Below are positions 43,396-53,272 of a DNA stretch of 64,000 nucleotides, piece by piece. The first letter of the stretch is position 1, and each line of letters starts with the position of its first letter. This stretch comes from Actinomadura spongiicola (GTDB lineage: Bacteria; Actinomycetota; Actinomycetes; Streptosporangiales; Streptosporangiaceae), in contig NZ_QVNQ01000003.1 of NCBI RefSeq assembly GCF_003432485.1, positions 124,001 to 188,000 on the forward strand, in the 5' to 3' direction. The position numbers and the translations under genes are program-made. Below the pieces are notes generated by a model. The model worked only from the letters and a program-made list of their open reading frames with translations. It was not told where the DNA came from and made no database searches.

Positions 43396-44571
43396 ATGCG
43401 TTCGATGAGCGGCGCCGAGCGGCGCGCCCGGCTCGGTGTCCGCCACCGGTTGTCCCCCCAGACCAGGACCGACGACGTCGTCGACATCGCCCGGTCCATG
43501 GTGGTGCTGCACGCCACCGACCCCGCGACCGTGTTCCTGTCGGTCGCGGCCCGCAGCGTCGACGCCGTCCCCCAGGCGGTGGAGCGGGCCCTGTACGACG
43601 ACCGGACCCTTCTGCGGATGCTCGCCATGCGCCGGACGATGTTCGTCGCGCCCGTCGAACTGCTCCCGGTGCTCCAGTCGTCCACGGCGGACGCGCTGGC
43701 CGCCAAGCAGCGCGCCACCTACGGCCGGACCATCGAGCGGGGCAGCGACATCGCCGACGCGGCCGCCCTGTTCGCGGAGGCCGAGAAGGCCACGCACGCG
43801 GCGCTGCTGGCGCGTGGGGAGGCGACGGGCGCGCAGCTCTCCGCGGACGTGCCGCTGCTGCGGACACAGGTCGACCCGGCGCCCGGCAAGTCGTACTCCA
43901 GGCCCACGAACATCACCACCTGGGTGCTGGTCACGCTCGGCTGCGAGGGCCTCATCGTCCGCGGCCGTCCGAACGGGTCGTGGACCAGCAGCCAGTACCG
44001 GTGGTCGCCGGTCGAGGCGTGGCTGCCCGGCGGGATCGAGCGGATGCCCCCGGCCGAGGCCCGCGCCGACCTCGTCCGCCGGTGGCTGCGCGCGTTCGGT
44101 CCCGCCCCGGTCTCCGACCTGAAGTGGTGGACGGGCTGGAACGCCGGTGACGTCTCCAAGGCCCTCGCGCTCCTCGACGTGACCGAGGTCGACCTCGACG
44201 GCGCCACCGGCGTCGCGCTGTCCGACGACCTGGACCCGGTGCCCGCGCCGGAGCCGTGGGCGGCGCTGCTGCCCGCACTGGACCCGACGCCGATGGGCTG
44301 GCGGGACCGCGGCTGGTTCCTCGGCGAGCACGGGCCGCTCCTGTTCGACCGGAACGGCAACATCGGCCCGTCCGTCTGGTGGGACGGCCGCGTCGTCGGC
44401 GGCTGGGCCCAGCGCGCGGACGGGGAGATCGCCGTCCGCGTCCTGGAGGACGTCGGCGCCGACGCCGAGGCCGCGATCGAGCGGGAGGCCGCGCGCATGG
44501 CCGCCTGGTACGGCGACGTCCGCGCCATTCCCCGCTTCCGCACTCCGCTGGAACGCGAACTCACGTCCTGA
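43396..44571 (+). CDS. Winged-helix DNA-binding protein, AlkZ/YcaQ (HTH_42) family
   Basis: 391 residues, full length for the HTH_42 family of tandem winged helices that includes the DNA glycosylases AlkZ and YcaQ/AlkX. Supporting runs: MVVLHATDPATVFLSVAAR near 36-54, TMFVAPVELLPVL, YSRPTNITTWVLVTLGCEGL, ALLPALDPTPMGWRDRGWFLG. Where characterised glycosylases have a catalytic QxQ or QxD, this protein reads HAT (LHATDP), so glycosylase activity is uncertain. Family members remove bulky alkylated bases or crosslinks. It converges on a membrane-protein gene. Confidence 0.85.
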   Translation: MRSMSGAERRARLGVRHRLSPQTRTDDVVDIARSMVVLHATDPATVFLSVAARSVDAVPQAVERALYDDRTLLRMLAMRRTMFVAPVELLPVLQSSTADALAAKQRATYGRTIERGSDIADAAALFAEAEKATHAALLARGEATGAQLSADVPLLRTQVDPAPGKSYSRPTNITTWVLVTLGCEGLIVRGRPNGSWTSSQYRWSPVEAWLPGGIERMPPAEARADLVRRWLRAFGPAPVSDLKWWTGWNAGDVSKALALLDVTEVDLDGATGVALSDDLDPVPAPEPWAALLPALDPTPMGWRDRGWFLGEHGPLLFDRNGNIGPSVWWDGRVVGGWAQRADGEIAVRVLEDVGADAEAAIEREAARMAAWYGDVRAIPRFRTPLERELTS

Positions 44572-44610
44572 CCGGCCGCGCCGAAGGGTCATGCCGAACG
44601 GTCCGGTCAG
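44568..44610. terminator. Inverted repeat shared by two converging genes
   Basis: CTGACCGG (44568-44575) pairs with CCGGTCAG (44603-44610). Each arm contains a stop codon of one of the two converging genes. The 27-base interior has further weak pairing. Confidence 0.5.
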
Positions 44611-45230
44611 TGGTCGTACGCGGCGGTGACGGCGGCGACCTTGCGTTTGGCGGCGCCGCGCCGGACGACGGTGACCACGAACACGAGGGTCGCGGCGCCG
44701 CCGAGCCCCAGCGCCGCGACGACGGCGAAGCCGAGGTAACCGTGGGCGGTGTCGTCCGGTGTCACCAGGATGGGACCGTCGCTGCCGCGGCAGGTGAGCA
44801 CCGCCTCACCGGACGCGGGAGCCTCGAACGAGGCCGTGTACCGGTAGGACGGACGCTGGGCGGCGCTCCACGAGTTCTTCCGGGTCAGCGGGATGGGCCC
44901 GGAGCGGTCCCCGACCCTGACCGAGCAGGAGAACGGCGACGAGCCGCCCGTGCGGACGTAGAGGAAGTATCCGTAACCCTGCGTGATCCTGATCGGCACC
45001 CCCGCCACGGGGTCACCGGAGGCCGACGGCCCGCCCGCGACCTCCGAGTCGTCCCACAGGACGGCGAGCATGCCGAAGAACCCGACGGCGGCCACGAGGA
45101 CCAGGATCACCGCCAGGACGTACCATCCCGCCGACGGCGTGACGACGGGGCGCGGAGCGGCCCACAACGGGCCCGCCGGGCCAGATCCCGGGGGCGGTGG
45201 TCCGATCGGCGGGTTCGTCCCGGGCCACAT
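44607..45230 (-). CDS. Two-TM membrane protein of unknown function
   Basis: 207 residues. A Pro-rich cytosolic N-terminus (PPIGPPPPGSGPAGP), membrane segment near 36-58, a ~85-residue outside domain with two Cys (FSCSVRVGD; AVLTCRGSD), a second membrane segment near 165-188, and a basic C-terminal end. The pattern resembles many actinomycete hypothetical proteins. AGGGGA precedes the ATG. It is divergent from the CocE-like hydrolase. Confidence 0.75.
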   Translation of the reverse strand: MWPGTNPPIGPPPPGSGPAGPLWAAPRPVVTPSAGWYVLAVILVLVAAVGFFGMLAVLWDDSEVAGGPSASGDPVAGVPIRITQGYGYFLYVRTGGSSPFSCSVRVGDRSGPIPLTRKNSWSAAQRPSYRYTASFEAPASGEAVLTCRGSDGPILVTPDDTAHGYLGFAVVAALGLGGAATLVFVVTVVRRGAAKRKVAAVTAAYDH

Positions 45231-45341
45231 GTGTTCCCCTTTACGGAGCCGGCTCTGCCGAACGCAAGAATCCCAGAGAACCTCGCACCCCGCCAGGGAC
45301 CCCTCACGACCGTCGCTCGCAGGCCCCGCGAGCGGTTACCT

Positions 45342-45353
45342 TACTAGGTAGTA
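45342..45353. promoter_or_regulatory. Operator-like palindrome before the CocE hydrolase
   Basis: TACTA-GG-TAGTA, embedded in TTACCTTACTAGGTAGTAGC, is AT-rich and lies 22 bases before the preferred start. It may be a TetR-like site overlapping the promoter; no regulator gene adjoins. Confidence 0.35.
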
Positions 45354-45375
45354 GCAAATGGTGGACGGAGGTCGC

Positions 45376-47076
45376 ATGGCTCCCTGGGACCGGCTTCCCA
45401 CGCCGCCGATCCGGCTGGGTCTCCCCCGGGGCCTCCCCCGGGGCCTGGGCCGCTACACGGTCGAGCGGGACCTGCCGGTGACCATGCCGGACGGGGTGAC
45501 GCTGCTCGCCGACCGGTACGTCCCGGCCGGGGTCACGCGCCCGCCGACGATCCTCGTGCGGACCCCCTACGGGCGGCGCGGTCCGGCGGCCCTGGCGAAC
45601 GGGCTGCTGTTCGTCCCGTGCGGCTTCCAGCTGGTCGCGCAGAGCACGCGGGGGACGTCCGGTTCCGGCGGCGACTTCGACCCCCTCGGGCACGAACGCG
45701 ACGACGGGCTCGCCACCGTCGAATGGCTGAAGCGGCAGCCCTGGTTCCACGGCTCCTTCGCCGTGTTCGGCCCGAGCTACCTCGGGTACACGGCGTGGGC
45801 GGTCGCGGCGGAGGCCGGCCCCGAGCTGAAGGCCATGTCGTTGCAGATCACCGCGTCCTCGTTCCGGGACGCCGCGTACGTGGGCGGGTCGTTCGCGCTG
45901 GAGTCCACCCTCACCTGGACCGGGCTGACGCACCGGCAGCGGCGGCCCCTCGGCATGGTGACCGCGCCGCTGACGTCGCGGCGACGTGCCGTGCGCGCCG
46001 CCAGGTCCGGGCGACCCCTCGCCGAGCTGGACGTGCTGGCGGGCGGCGAGCCCATGCGCTTCTACCAGGACCTCCTCGCCAACCACACCGGCGAGAACGG
46101 GTATTGGGACGACCGCGACTTCAGCGGAACGGTCGGGGACGTCAGCGCGCCCGTCACGCTCCTCGGCGGCTGGTACGACGTGTTCCTGCCCTGGCAGCTC
46201 AGGGACTACCTCGCGTTGCGCGCCGCCGGGCACGTCCCGTACCTCACCATCGGGCCCTGGTGGCACACCGACCCTCGGCACGGCCTGGTGACGATCCGCG
46301 AGTCGCTCGCCTGGTTCCGCGCCCACCTGCTGGGCGACCCGTCCGGGCTGCGCCGCGACCCCGTCCGCCTGTACGTCACGGGCGCGCGGGAGTGGCGGCA
46401 CTACCGCGACTGGCCCCCGCCCGGGTCCCGGCAGATCCGGTGGCACCTGCACGCGGGCGGCGGGCTCGGCGAGGACGGGCCGCAGGAGCGGTCGCCGAGC
46501 GCGTACCGGTTCGATCCGGCCGACCCGACGCCCGCGCTCGGCGGCCCGACCCTGCTCGGCAGCTCCCGCCCGGTCGACAACCGGCCGCTGGAGCGGCGCC
46601 CCGACGTGCTGGTGTTCACCTCCCCCGCCCTCACCGCCGACCTGGACGTCATCGGCCCGCTCGGCGCCGACCTGTTCGTCCGCTCGACTCGGGAGCACAC
46701 CGACTTCGTCGTGCGGCTCTGCGACGTCGCCCCGGACGGGACGTCCCGCAACGTCTGCGAGGGCGGTCTGCGGCTGCCCGCCGCGGCGGAGAAGCCCGTC
46801 GGGACCGGCGGCGTCCGCCGTGTCGCCGTCGACCTGTGGCCCACCGCGCACCGGTTCCCGCGCGGGCACCGCGTCCGCGTCCATGTGACCAGCGGCGCGT
46901 ACCCGAAGGTCGCCGTGAACCCCGGGACGGGCGAGCCGCTCGCCACCGCGACCCGGATGGTCCCGGCGGACCAGGAGGTCTTCCACGACCCCGACCACCC
47001 GTCCGCGATCGTTCTCTCGATCGTGGAACGGTCCGCGGAGGTGACCGTCCCGGCTGCGGGCGACGAGGACGCCTGA
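45376..47076 (+). CDS. CocE/NonD family alpha/beta hydrolase (X-Pro dipeptidyl-peptidase-like)
   Basis: About 566 residues. The S15 peptidase/CocE domain has the nucleophile elbow FGPSYLGY (Ser between GP and YLG), an oxyanion region QSTRGTSGSGG, and later TLLGGWYDVFLPWQL and TIGPWWHTDP carrying the likely catalytic Asp and His. The C-terminal jelly-roll (about 400-560) is typical of CocE and X-prolyl dipeptidyl-peptidases. It hydrolyses esters or amides; natural substrate unknown. The ATG at 45376 has GGAGG at four bases; an ATG six codons earlier is less likely. Confidence 0.9.
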   Translation: MAPWDRLPTPPIRLGLPRGLPRGLGRYTVERDLPVTMPDGVTLLADRYVPAGVTRPPTILVRTPYGRRGPAALANGLLFVPCGFQLVAQSTRGTSGSGGDFDPLGHERDDGLATVEWLKRQPWFHGSFAVFGPSYLGYTAWAVAAEAGPELKAMSLQITASSFRDAAYVGGSFALESTLTWTGLTHRQRRPLGMVTAPLTSRRRAVRAARSGRPLAELDVLAGGEPMRFYQDLLANHTGENGYWDDRDFSGTVGDVSAPVTLLGGWYDVFLPWQLRDYLALRAAGHVPYLTIGPWWHTDPRHGLVTIRESLAWFRAHLLGDPSGLRRDPVRLYVTGAREWRHYRDWPPPGSRQIRWHLHAGGGLGEDGPQERSPSAYRFDPADPTPALGGPTLLGSSRPVDNRPLERRPDVLVFTSPALTADLDVIGPLGADLFVRSTREHTDFVVRLCDVAPDGTSRNVCEGGLRLPAAAEKPVGTGGVRRVAVDLWPTAHRFPRGHRVRVHVTSGAYPKVAVNPGTGEPLATATRMVPADQEVFHDPDHPSAIVLSIVERSAEVTVPAAGDEDA

Positions 47077-47080
47077 CCCG

Positions 47081-47842
47081 TCAGCGGACGGGGTCGCCCG
47101 CGGCGCGCAGCGCGTCCTTCACCTCGGCGATCGTCAGCTCCCCGAAGTGGAAGACGCTGGCGGCGAGGACCGCGTCGGCGCCCGCGGCCACGGCGGGCGC
47201 GAAGTGCTCGACCGCCCCGGCGCCGCCGCTGGCGATCACCGGCACGGTCACCGCGTCCCGGACGCGGCGCAGCATCTCCAGGTCGAAGCCCGCCTTGGTG
47301 CCGTCGGCGTCCATGGAGTTCAGCAGGATCTCACCGACGCCGAGGTCCTGGCCGCGCCGGGCCCACTCGACCGCGTCGATGCCGGTGCCGCGACGGCCGC
47401 CGTGCGTGGTCACCTCGAAGCCCGACCCGGTCCCGTCCGCGCGGCGCGCGTCCACCGACAGGACGACGCACTGCGACCCGAACCGGTGCGCGGCCTCCCG
47501 CAGGAACTCCGGGCGCGCGATCGCGGCGGTGTTGACCGACACCTTGTCGGCGCCCGCCCGCAGCAGCCGGTCGATGTCGTCGACGGTGCGGACGCCGCCG
47601 CCGACCGTGAGCGGGATGAACACCTGCTCGGCGGTGCGGCGGACGACGTCGAACGTCGTGGACCGGTCGGCGCTGGACGCGGTGATGTCCAGGAACGTCA
47701 GCTCGTCGGCGCCCTCGGCGTCGTAGCGGCGGGCCAGCTCGACGGGGTCGCCGGCGTCCCGAAGGTTCTGGAAGTTGACGCCCTTGACCACGCGCCCGGC
47801 GTCCACGTCCAGGCACGGGATCACCCGCACGGCAACGGTCAC
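47081..47842 (-). CDS. hisF: Imidazole glycerol phosphate synthase, cyclase subunit
   Basis: 253 residues, a TIM barrel with [20 protein letters not shown] at the N-terminus (catalytic Asp in CLDVD), [26 protein letters not shown] (second catalytic Asp), and [13 protein letters not shown]. It uses ammonia from HisH to form imidazole glycerol phosphate and AICAR. The GTG start overlaps the priA stop (GTGA). Last gene of the his operon; it converges on the CocE gene with a four-base gap. Confidence 0.96.
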   Translation of the reverse strand: MTVAVRVIPCLDVDAGRVVKGVNFQNLRDAGDPVELARRYDAEGADELTFLDITASSADRSTTFDVVRRTAEQVFIPLTVGGGVRTVDDIDRLLRAGADKVSVNTAAIARPEFLREAAHRFGSQCVVLSVDARRADGTGSGFEVTTHGGRRGTGIDAVEWARRGQDLGVGEILLNSMDADGTKAGFDLEMLRRVRDAVTVPVIASGGAGAVEHFAPAVAAGADAVLAASVFHFGELTIAEVKDALRAAGDPVR

Positions 47843-48558
47843 CTCACGGCCTCCAGAGCCTCTTCGAGCGTGAACGCCCGCGCGTAGAGCGCCTTGCCGA
47901 CGATCGCTCCCTCGACGCCGTCGGAAACGAGCCCGGCGAGGGCGCGCAGGTCGTCCAGGGACGACACGCCACCGGACGCGATGACGGGCTTGTCGGTCCG
48001 GGAGCAGACCTCCCGCAGCAGGTCGGTGTTGGGGCCGCGCAGCGTCCCGTCCTTGGTGACGTCGGTGACCACGTAGCGGGGGCAGCCGTCGTCCTCCAGC
48101 CGGTCGAGGACCTCCCACAGGTCGCCGCCCTCCCGCGTCCAGCCGCGGGCGGCGAGCGTGGTGCCGCGCACGTCGAGGCCCACCGCGATCCGGTCGCCGT
48201 ACGAGGCGATGATCTTACGGCACCAGTCGGGGTCCTCCAGCGCGGCGGTGCCGATGTTGACGCGGGCGCAGCCGGTGGCGAGCGCCGCCTCCAGCGAGGC
48301 GTCGTCGCGGATCCCGCCGGACAGCTCCACCTTCACGTCCAGCCGGCCGGTCACCTCGGCGAGCAGCTCGCGGTTGGAGCCGCGCCCGAACGCGGCGTCC
48401 AGGTCGACCAGATGGATCCACTCCGCCCCGGCCCGCTGCCAGGCCAGCGCCGCCTCCAGCGGCTCGCCGTAGGAGGTCTCGGTGCCCGCCTCGCCCTGGA
48501 CCAGGCGGACCGCCCGGCCTTCTGCGACGTCGACGGCGGGAAGGAGCGTCAAGGACAT
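47839..48558 (-). CDS. priA: Bifunctional HisA/TrpF isomerase (PriA)
   Basis: 239 residues, a TIM barrel of the HisA family: [41 protein letters not shown], and [16 protein letters not shown]. In actinomycetes this enzyme (PriA) isomerises both ProFAR (histidine) and phosphoribosyl-anthranilate (tryptophan). No separate trpF is visible near the trp genes, so the dual role is expected. It follows hisH by 39 bases and overlaps hisF by four. Confidence 0.94.
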   Translation of the reverse strand: MSLTLLPAVDVAEGRAVRLVQGEAGTETSYGEPLEAALAWQRAGAEWIHLVDLDAAFGRGSNRELLAEVTGRLDVKVELSGGIRDDASLEAALATGCARVNIGTAALEDPDWCRKIIASYGDRIAVGLDVRGTTLAARGWTREGGDLWEVLDRLEDDGCPRYVVTDVTKDGTLRGPNTDLLREVCSRTDKPVIASGGVSSLDDLRALAGLVSDGVEGAIVGKALYARAFTLEEALEAVR

Positions 48559-48597
48559 GCGAAGAACCCTATTTCGAGGCAGTAGTGATGGAAGTGC

Positions 48598-49236
48598 TCA
48601 GCCGAGCGTGGTCAGCCAGTTGCGGAGGACGGCCGTGCCCGCGTCCCCGGACTTCTCCGGATGGAACTGGGTGGCGCACAGCGGGCCGTTCTCCACGGCG
48701 GCGACGAAACGGTCGCCGTGCTCGGCCCAGGTGACCAGCGGCGCGGCGATCACCTCGGACCGGTCCGGCTCCAGCTCCCAGCTTCGCGCCGCGTAGGAGT
48801 GGACGAAGTAGAACCGCTCGTCCTCCACGCCGCGGAACAGGACCGAGCCGTCGGGGACGTCCACGGTGTTCCAGCCCATGTGCGGAACGACCGGGGCCTT
48901 GAGGCGGTCGACCGTGCCCGGCCACTCCCCGCAGCCCTCCGTGGTGACACCGTGCTCGATGCCCTTGGAGAACAGGATCTGCATGCCGACGCAGATGCCG
49001 AGGACGGGCCGTCCACCGGCGAGACGGCGGCCGATGATCTGGTCGCCGCGGACCGAGCGCAGCCCCGCCATGCACGCCGCGAACGCGCCGACACCGGGCA
49101 CGACCAGGCCGTCCGCGGCGAGCGCGGCGTCCCAGTCGGCGGTGACGGTCACGTCCGCGCCCGCGCGGGCGACGGCGCGTTCCGCCGAGCGCAGGTTCCC
49201 GGAGCCGTAGTCCAGGACGACGACGTTCACAGCCAC
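48598..49236 (-). CDS. hisH: Imidazole glycerol phosphate synthase, glutamine amidotransferase subunit
   Basis: 212 residues. Class I amidotransferase with nucleophile Cys in [11 protein letters not shown], and the His/Glu pair in [11 protein letters not shown]. It releases ammonia from glutamine for HisF. The GTG start lies inside the end of a 56-codon membrane-protein gene, a 10-base overlap, so translation is probably coupled. Confidence 0.95.
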   Translation of the reverse strand: MAVNVVVLDYGSGNLRSAERAVARAGADVTVTADWDAALAADGLVVPGVGAFAACMAGLRSVRGDQIIGRRLAGGRPVLGICVGMQILFSKGIEHGVTTEGCGEWPGTVDRLKAPVVPHMGWNTVDVPDGSVLFRGVEDERFYFVHSYAARSWELEPDRSEVIAAPLVTWAEHGDRFVAAVENGPLCATQFHPEKSGDAGTAVLRNWLTTLG

Positions 49237-49397
49237 ATCACGCCCCCGGTGAAGACGAGCGCGGCGAGAACGAGCACGATCAACGCGGCGATCTTGAGAC
49301 CCTGTTTGACGAAGCTGTACACGCCCGCCAGCAGGAACACCGCCACCGCGAAGACCGCGACGGTGCCGTAGGTGAAGTGCAGGCCGCCGATGTCCAC
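49227..49397 (-). CDS. Small membrane protein of the his operon (56 aa)
   Basis: A 56-codon frame from GTG at 49397 to TGA at 49227. It starts three bases after the hisB stop and ends ten bases inside hisH. The product has two hydrophobic segments ([19 protein letters not shown] and [20 protein letters not shown]) joined by VKQGLK, and begins [10 protein letters not shown]. The tight packing between hisB and hisH argues that it is translated. Role unknown. Confidence 0.75.
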   Translation of the reverse strand: MDIGGLHFTYGTVAVFAVAVFLLAGVYSFVKQGLKIAALIVLVLAALVFTGGVMWL

Positions 49398-49399
49398 GG

Positions 49400-49993
49400 C
49401 TACAGGGCCCCCTTGGTGGACGGGATGCCGTGCACCTTCGGATCGAACGCCACCGCGTCGCGCAGCGCGCGGGCCAGGGCCTTGAACTGGGCCTCGACGA
49501 TGTGGTGCGCGTTGCGCCCGTACGGGACGTGGACGTGCAGCGCCACCCGGGCGTTCGACACGAACGACTCGAACACGTGCCGCGTCATCGTGGTGTCGTA
49601 CTCGGGTCCGATCATCGGGGCCATGCCGGCGGGCTCGGTGTGCACCAGGTAGGGGCGCCCTGACACGTCCACGGTGACCTGCGCGAGCGCCTCGTCCAGC
49701 GGGACCGACGCGTCGGCGAAACGGCGGATGCCGACCTTGTCGCCGAGGGCCTCCCGGAACGCCTGGCCGAGCGCGATCGCGGTGTCCTCGATCGTGTGGT
49801 GGCTGTCGATGTGCAGGTCGCCGGTGGTCTTGACGGTCAGGTCGAACGACCCGTGCTTGCCGAGCTGGGCCAGCATGTGGTCGAAGAACCCCACGCCGGT
49901 CGCGACGTCGACCCGCCCGGTCCCGTCCAGGTCGATCTCGACGAGGACCTGGGTCTCCCCCGTCCCGCGCTCGACTCGTCCCTTGCGCGTCAC
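49400..49993 (-). CDS. hisB: Imidazoleglycerol-phosphate dehydratase
   Basis: 197 residues, monofunctional (no phosphatase domain). Manganese/substrate motifs: [39 protein letters not shown], and [17 protein letters not shown]. The GTG start overlaps the hisC stop by four bases. Confidence 0.96.
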   Translation of the reverse strand: MTRKGRVERGTGETQVLVEIDLDGTGRVDVATGVGFFDHMLAQLGKHGSFDLTVKTTGDLHIDSHHTIEDTAIALGQAFREALGDKVGIRRFADASVPLDEALAQVTVDVSGRPYLVHTEPAGMAPMIGPEYDTTMTRHVFESFVSNARVALHVHVPYGRNAHHIVEAQFKALARALRDAVAFDPKVHGIPSTKGAL

Positions 49994-51090
49994 AGGCTCT
50001 CCTTCAGTGCTTCTGTCAGGGCCGCGCGGAACGCGGCCATCTCCTCGGGGGTGCCGACGCTGACCCGCAGCCAGGCGGGCGGCCCCACCTCCCGGATCAG
50101 GACCCCGCGGTCGAGGAGCGCCTCCCAGACCTTCCGGCGGTCGTCGAACGTTCCGAACAGGACGAAGTTGGCGTCGGAGTCGGCGACCCGAAGACCCTCC
50201 GCGCGCAGCCACGCGACCAGGTCGTCGCGTTCGCGGCGCAGCGCCTCGACGCCGCCGAGCAGTTCCTCGCCGTGCGCGAGGGCCGTGCGGGCCACCGCCT
50301 GGGTGACGGCCGACAGGTGGTACGGCAGCCGGACGAGCAGCAGCGCGTCGACGACGGCGGGGGCGGCGGCCAGGTACCCGAGCCGGGTTCCCGCCATCGC
50401 GAACGCCTTGGACATCGTCCGGGTGACGATCAGCCGGGGATGCGCGTCGAGCAGCGTCAACGCCGACGGCGTCTCCGTGCGGCGGAACTCCGCGTACGCC
50501 TCGTCGACGACGACCATGCCCGGCGCGACCCGCAGGACCGCCTCGATCGCCTCCAGCGGAAGCGCGGTGCCGGTCGGGTTGTTCGGCGAGGTGAGGAACA
50601 CGATGTCGGGACGGTGCTCCTCGACGGCGGCGACGGCGCGGCCGGGGTCGAGGCCGAAGTCCTCGTCGCGGTGGGCGTCGATCCACCGCGTCCCCGACAC
50701 CCCGGTGATGATCGGGTGCATCGAGTAGGACGGTTCGAAGCCGAGCGCGGCGTGGCCCGCCCCGCCGAAGGCCAGCAGGATCTGCTGGAGGACCTCGTTG
50801 GAGCCGTTCGCGGCCCAGACCCGCGCGGAGGTGAGGTCCGCGCCCGGGGTGTCGCCGTTGAGGAACGCGGCGAGGTCCTCGCGGAGCGCGACGGCGTCCC
50901 GGTCGGGGTAGCGGTTCAGGGTTCCGGCGACGTCCATGACGGCCTCGCCGAGGGCCTTCACGAGCCGCTCGGACGGCGGGTACGGGTTCTCGTTGGTGTT
51001 CAGCGCGTACGGGACGTCCAGCTGCGGCGCGCCGTAGGGCTCCCGGCCGCGCAGGTCGTCCCGCAGCGGCAGATCGTCGAGCGAGGTCAC
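49990..51090 (-). CDS. hisC: Histidinol-phosphate aminotransferase
   Basis: 366 residues, PLP fold type [12 protein letters not shown] near the N-terminus, [37 protein letters not shown], and the PLP Lys in [17 protein letters not shown]. It transfers an amino group from glutamate to imidazole acetol phosphate. The GTG start overlaps the hisD stop by four bases. Confidence 0.96.
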   Translation of the reverse strand: MTSLDDLPLRDDLRGREPYGAPQLDVPYALNTNENPYPPSERLVKALGEAVMDVAGTLNRYPDRDAVALREDLAAFLNGDTPGADLTSARVWAANGSNEVLQQILLAFGGAGHAALGFEPSYSMHPIITGVSGTRWIDAHRDEDFGLDPGRAVAAVEEHRPDIVFLTSPNNPTGTALPLEAIEAVLRVAPGMVVVDEAYAEFRRTETPSALTLLDAHPRLIVTRTMSKAFAMAGTRLGYLAAAPAVVDALLLVRLPYHLSAVTQAVARTALAHGEELLGGVEALRRERDDLVAWLRAEGLRVADSDANFVLFGTFDDRRKVWEALLDRGVLIREVGPPAWLRVSVGTPEEMAAFRAALTEALKESL

Positions 51091-52394
51091 GACGGGACCT
51101 CCCAGTCGAAGCGCGCCTTCAGGGCGGCGCCGTGGGCGGGCAGGTCCTCGGCCTCGGCGAGCGCGACCACGCGGGCGGTCGCCTCGGCGAGCGCGTCCCG
51201 GTCGTACTCGACGACGTGCACGCCGCGCAGGAACGACTGGACCGACAGGCCCGACGAGTGGCAGGCGCACCCGCCGGTCGGCAGGACGTGGTTCGACCCG
51301 GCCAGGTAGTCGCCGAGCGACACCGGCGCGTGCCGCCCCACGAAGATCGCCCCGGCGTTGCGGACCCGGGCGGCGACGGCGGCGGCGTCCGCGGTCTGGA
51401 TCTCCAGGTGCTCGGCGGCGTAGGCGTCCACGACCTTCAACCCGGCCTCGACGTCGTCGACGAGCACGATGCCGGACTGCCGCCCGGCGAGCGCCTCGGT
51501 GATCCGCTCATGGTGCCTGGTCCGGGCGACCTGCGCCTTCAGCTCGGTCTCCACCTCGTCGGCCAGGCGCACCGAGTCGGTGACGAGGACGGCCGCGGCG
51601 AGCGTGTCGTGCTCGGCCTGGCTGATCAGGTCGGCGGCGACGTCCACCGGGCTCGCCGTCGCGTCGGCGAGCACCGCGATCTCGGTCGGCCCCGCCTCGG
51701 CGTCGATGCCGATCACGCCCTTCAGCAGCCGCTTCGCGGCGGCGACGTACACGTTGCCGGGCCCGGTGACGAGGTCGGCGCGGGGGCATTCCTCGGTGCC
51801 GTGGGCGAACATCGCGATCGCCTGCGCGCCGCCGGCCGCGTACACCTCGTCCACGCCGAGCAGCGCGCACGCCGCCAGGATCGTCGGGTGCGGCAGCCCG
51901 CCGTGCTCGCGCTGCGGGGGCGAGGTGACGGCGAGCGATCCGACGCCCGCCTCCTGCGCCGGGACGACGTTCATCACGACGCTCGACGGGTACACGGCCC
52001 GTCCGCCCGGCACGTACAGGCCGACGCGCCCGACCGGGATCCACCGTTCGGTGACGGTTCCCCCGGGCACGACCTGCGTCGTGACGTCGGTGCGGCGCTG
52101 CGCGCGGTGGACGGCGCGGGCGCGGCGAACGCACTCCTCCAACGCGTCCCGGACGGCCGGGTCGAGGCCCGCGAGGGCCCGGTCGAGTTCGGCGACCGGA
52201 ACGCGGAGGGTCTCCAGTTCGACCCCGTCGAAGGCCTTGGTGTGCTCCCGCACGGCGACCGAGCCGCGATGGCGCACGTCCTCGCAGATGGGCCGCACCT
52301 TCTCAAGGGCGGCCTCGACGTCGAGTTCGGCGCGGGGCAGCACGGAGCGCAGGTCGCCGGGCAGCGAGCCGCGCAGGTCAATACGGGAAATCAC
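51087..52394 (-). CDS. hisD: Histidinol dehydrogenase
   Basis: 435 residues. It oxidises histidinol to histidine with NAD and zinc. Motifs: [57 protein letters not shown], and the C-terminal [18 protein letters not shown] start. First gene of the hisDCB-(small)-H-priA-F operon; its promoter must lie in the 62-base gap that carries a 15-bp tandem repeat. Confidence 0.96.
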   Translation of the reverse strand: MISRIDLRGSLPGDLRSVLPRAELDVEAALEKVRPICEDVRHRGSVAVREHTKAFDGVELETLRVPVAELDRALAGLDPAVRDALEECVRRARAVHRAQRRTDVTTQVVPGGTVTERWIPVGRVGLYVPGGRAVYPSSVVMNVVPAQEAGVGSLAVTSPPQREHGGLPHPTILAACALLGVDEVYAAGGAQAIAMFAHGTEECPRADLVTGPGNVYVAAAKRLLKGVIGIDAEAGPTEIAVLADATASPVDVAADLISQAEHDTLAAAVLVTDSVRLADEVETELKAQVARTRHHERITEALAGRQSGIVLVDDVEAGLKVVDAYAAEHLEIQTADAAAVAARVRNAGAIFVGRHAPVSLGDYLAGSNHVLPTGGCACHSSGLSVQSFLRGVHVVEYDRDALAEATARVVALAEAEDLPAHGAALKARFDWEVPS

Positions 52395-52425
52395 CCGTCC
52401 AGTCTACGGAGTCCCACCCGTGGGT

Positions 52426-52470
52426 CAGGTTCGTAGGGCTCAGGTTCGTAGGGCTCTCAGGTTCGTAGGG
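52426..52470. repeat. 15-bp tandem repeat spanning the end of the PhzF gene
   Basis: CAGGTTCGTAGGGCT occurs at 52426-52440 and 52441-52455, and a third partial copy (CAGGTTCGTAGGG) at 52458-52470. The third encodes the last codons (ALRT-stop) of the phzF-like gene on the minus strand. The downstream copies thus repeat the gene's own 3' end in the short hisD upstream region. Confidence 0.85.
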
Positions 52471-53272
52471 CACCGTCCAGAACCGTGACGGCCGTCCCGC
52501 TCAGGACGACGCGGTCGCCGCGTAGCACGAGGTGGACGTGTCCGCCGCGCGCCGACGCCTGGTGGCCGGTGAGGGCGTCGCGGCCGAGGCGCGGCGCCCA
52601 GTGCGGGCCGAGGGCGCAGTGGGCCGAGCCCGTGACCGGGTCCTCCGCGTCGCCGGGCAGGACGCGGGGCGCGAAGAACCGGGACACGAAGTCGTACCCC
52701 CGCCCCGGGTCGGCCGCCGCGGTGACCGCCACGCCGCGGGCGTCGATCTCGGCGAGCGCCCGGACGTCGGGGGCCAGGTCGCGGACGACCGTCTCGTCCG
52801 CGACGTCGACGATCAGGTCGTTCTGGACGTTGCGGCCGACGCCGTCCACGCGGACGCCGAGCGCGGCCGCGAGGCCCTCGGGGGGCTCGACGGGCTCGGG
52901 CGGGCAGGCCGGGAAGTCCATCGACAGCCTGCCGGTCTCGTCCCGGGTGACGGTGAGGACGCCGCTGTGGAGCGTCCGGAACCGGACCGGGCGGCGGGGC
53001 CGCGCGACGCCGGTCTCGTAGAGGGCGTGCGCGGAGGCCAGGGTGGCGTGGCCGCACAGCGCGACCTCCACCCTTGGCGTGAACCAGCGCAGCTCGAAGT
53101 CCGCGCCCTCGCCCGGGTCGACGGGACGGACGAACGCGGTCTCCGAGTGGTTCATCTCGGCGGCGACCCGCTGCATCCAGGCGGGCTCGGCGGCGTCCGT
53201 GAGCAGGCACACGCCGGCGGGATTCCCGGTGAAGGGACGGTCGGCGAAGGCGTCCACGACCAGCATCCTCAT
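52457..53272 (-). CDS. PhzF family isomerase/epimerase
   Basis: 271 residues, two-lobed diaminopimelate-epimerase fold. The N-terminal VDAFADRPFTGNPAGVCLL and the catalytic Glu44 in MNHSETAFV identify PhzF; ALCGHATLASAHAL and the C-terminal PVTGSAHCALGPHW complete the two phosphate-binding-like loops. Family members isomerise small metabolites; outside phenazine clusters their substrates are mostly unknown. No phenazine genes are nearby. Confidence 0.92.
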   Translation of the reverse strand: MRMLVVDAFADRPFTGNPAGVCLLTDAAEPAWMQRVAAEMNHSETAFVRPVDPGEGADFELRWFTPRVEVALCGHATLASAHALYETGVARPRRPVRFRTLHSGVLTVTRDETGRLSMDFPACPPEPVEPPEGLAAALGVRVDGVGRNVQNDLIVDVADETVVRDLAPDVRALAEIDARGVAVTAAADPGRGYDFVSRFFAPRVLPGDAEDPVTGSAHCALGPHWAPRLGRDALTGHQASARGGHVHLVLRGDRVVLSGTAVTVLDGALRT

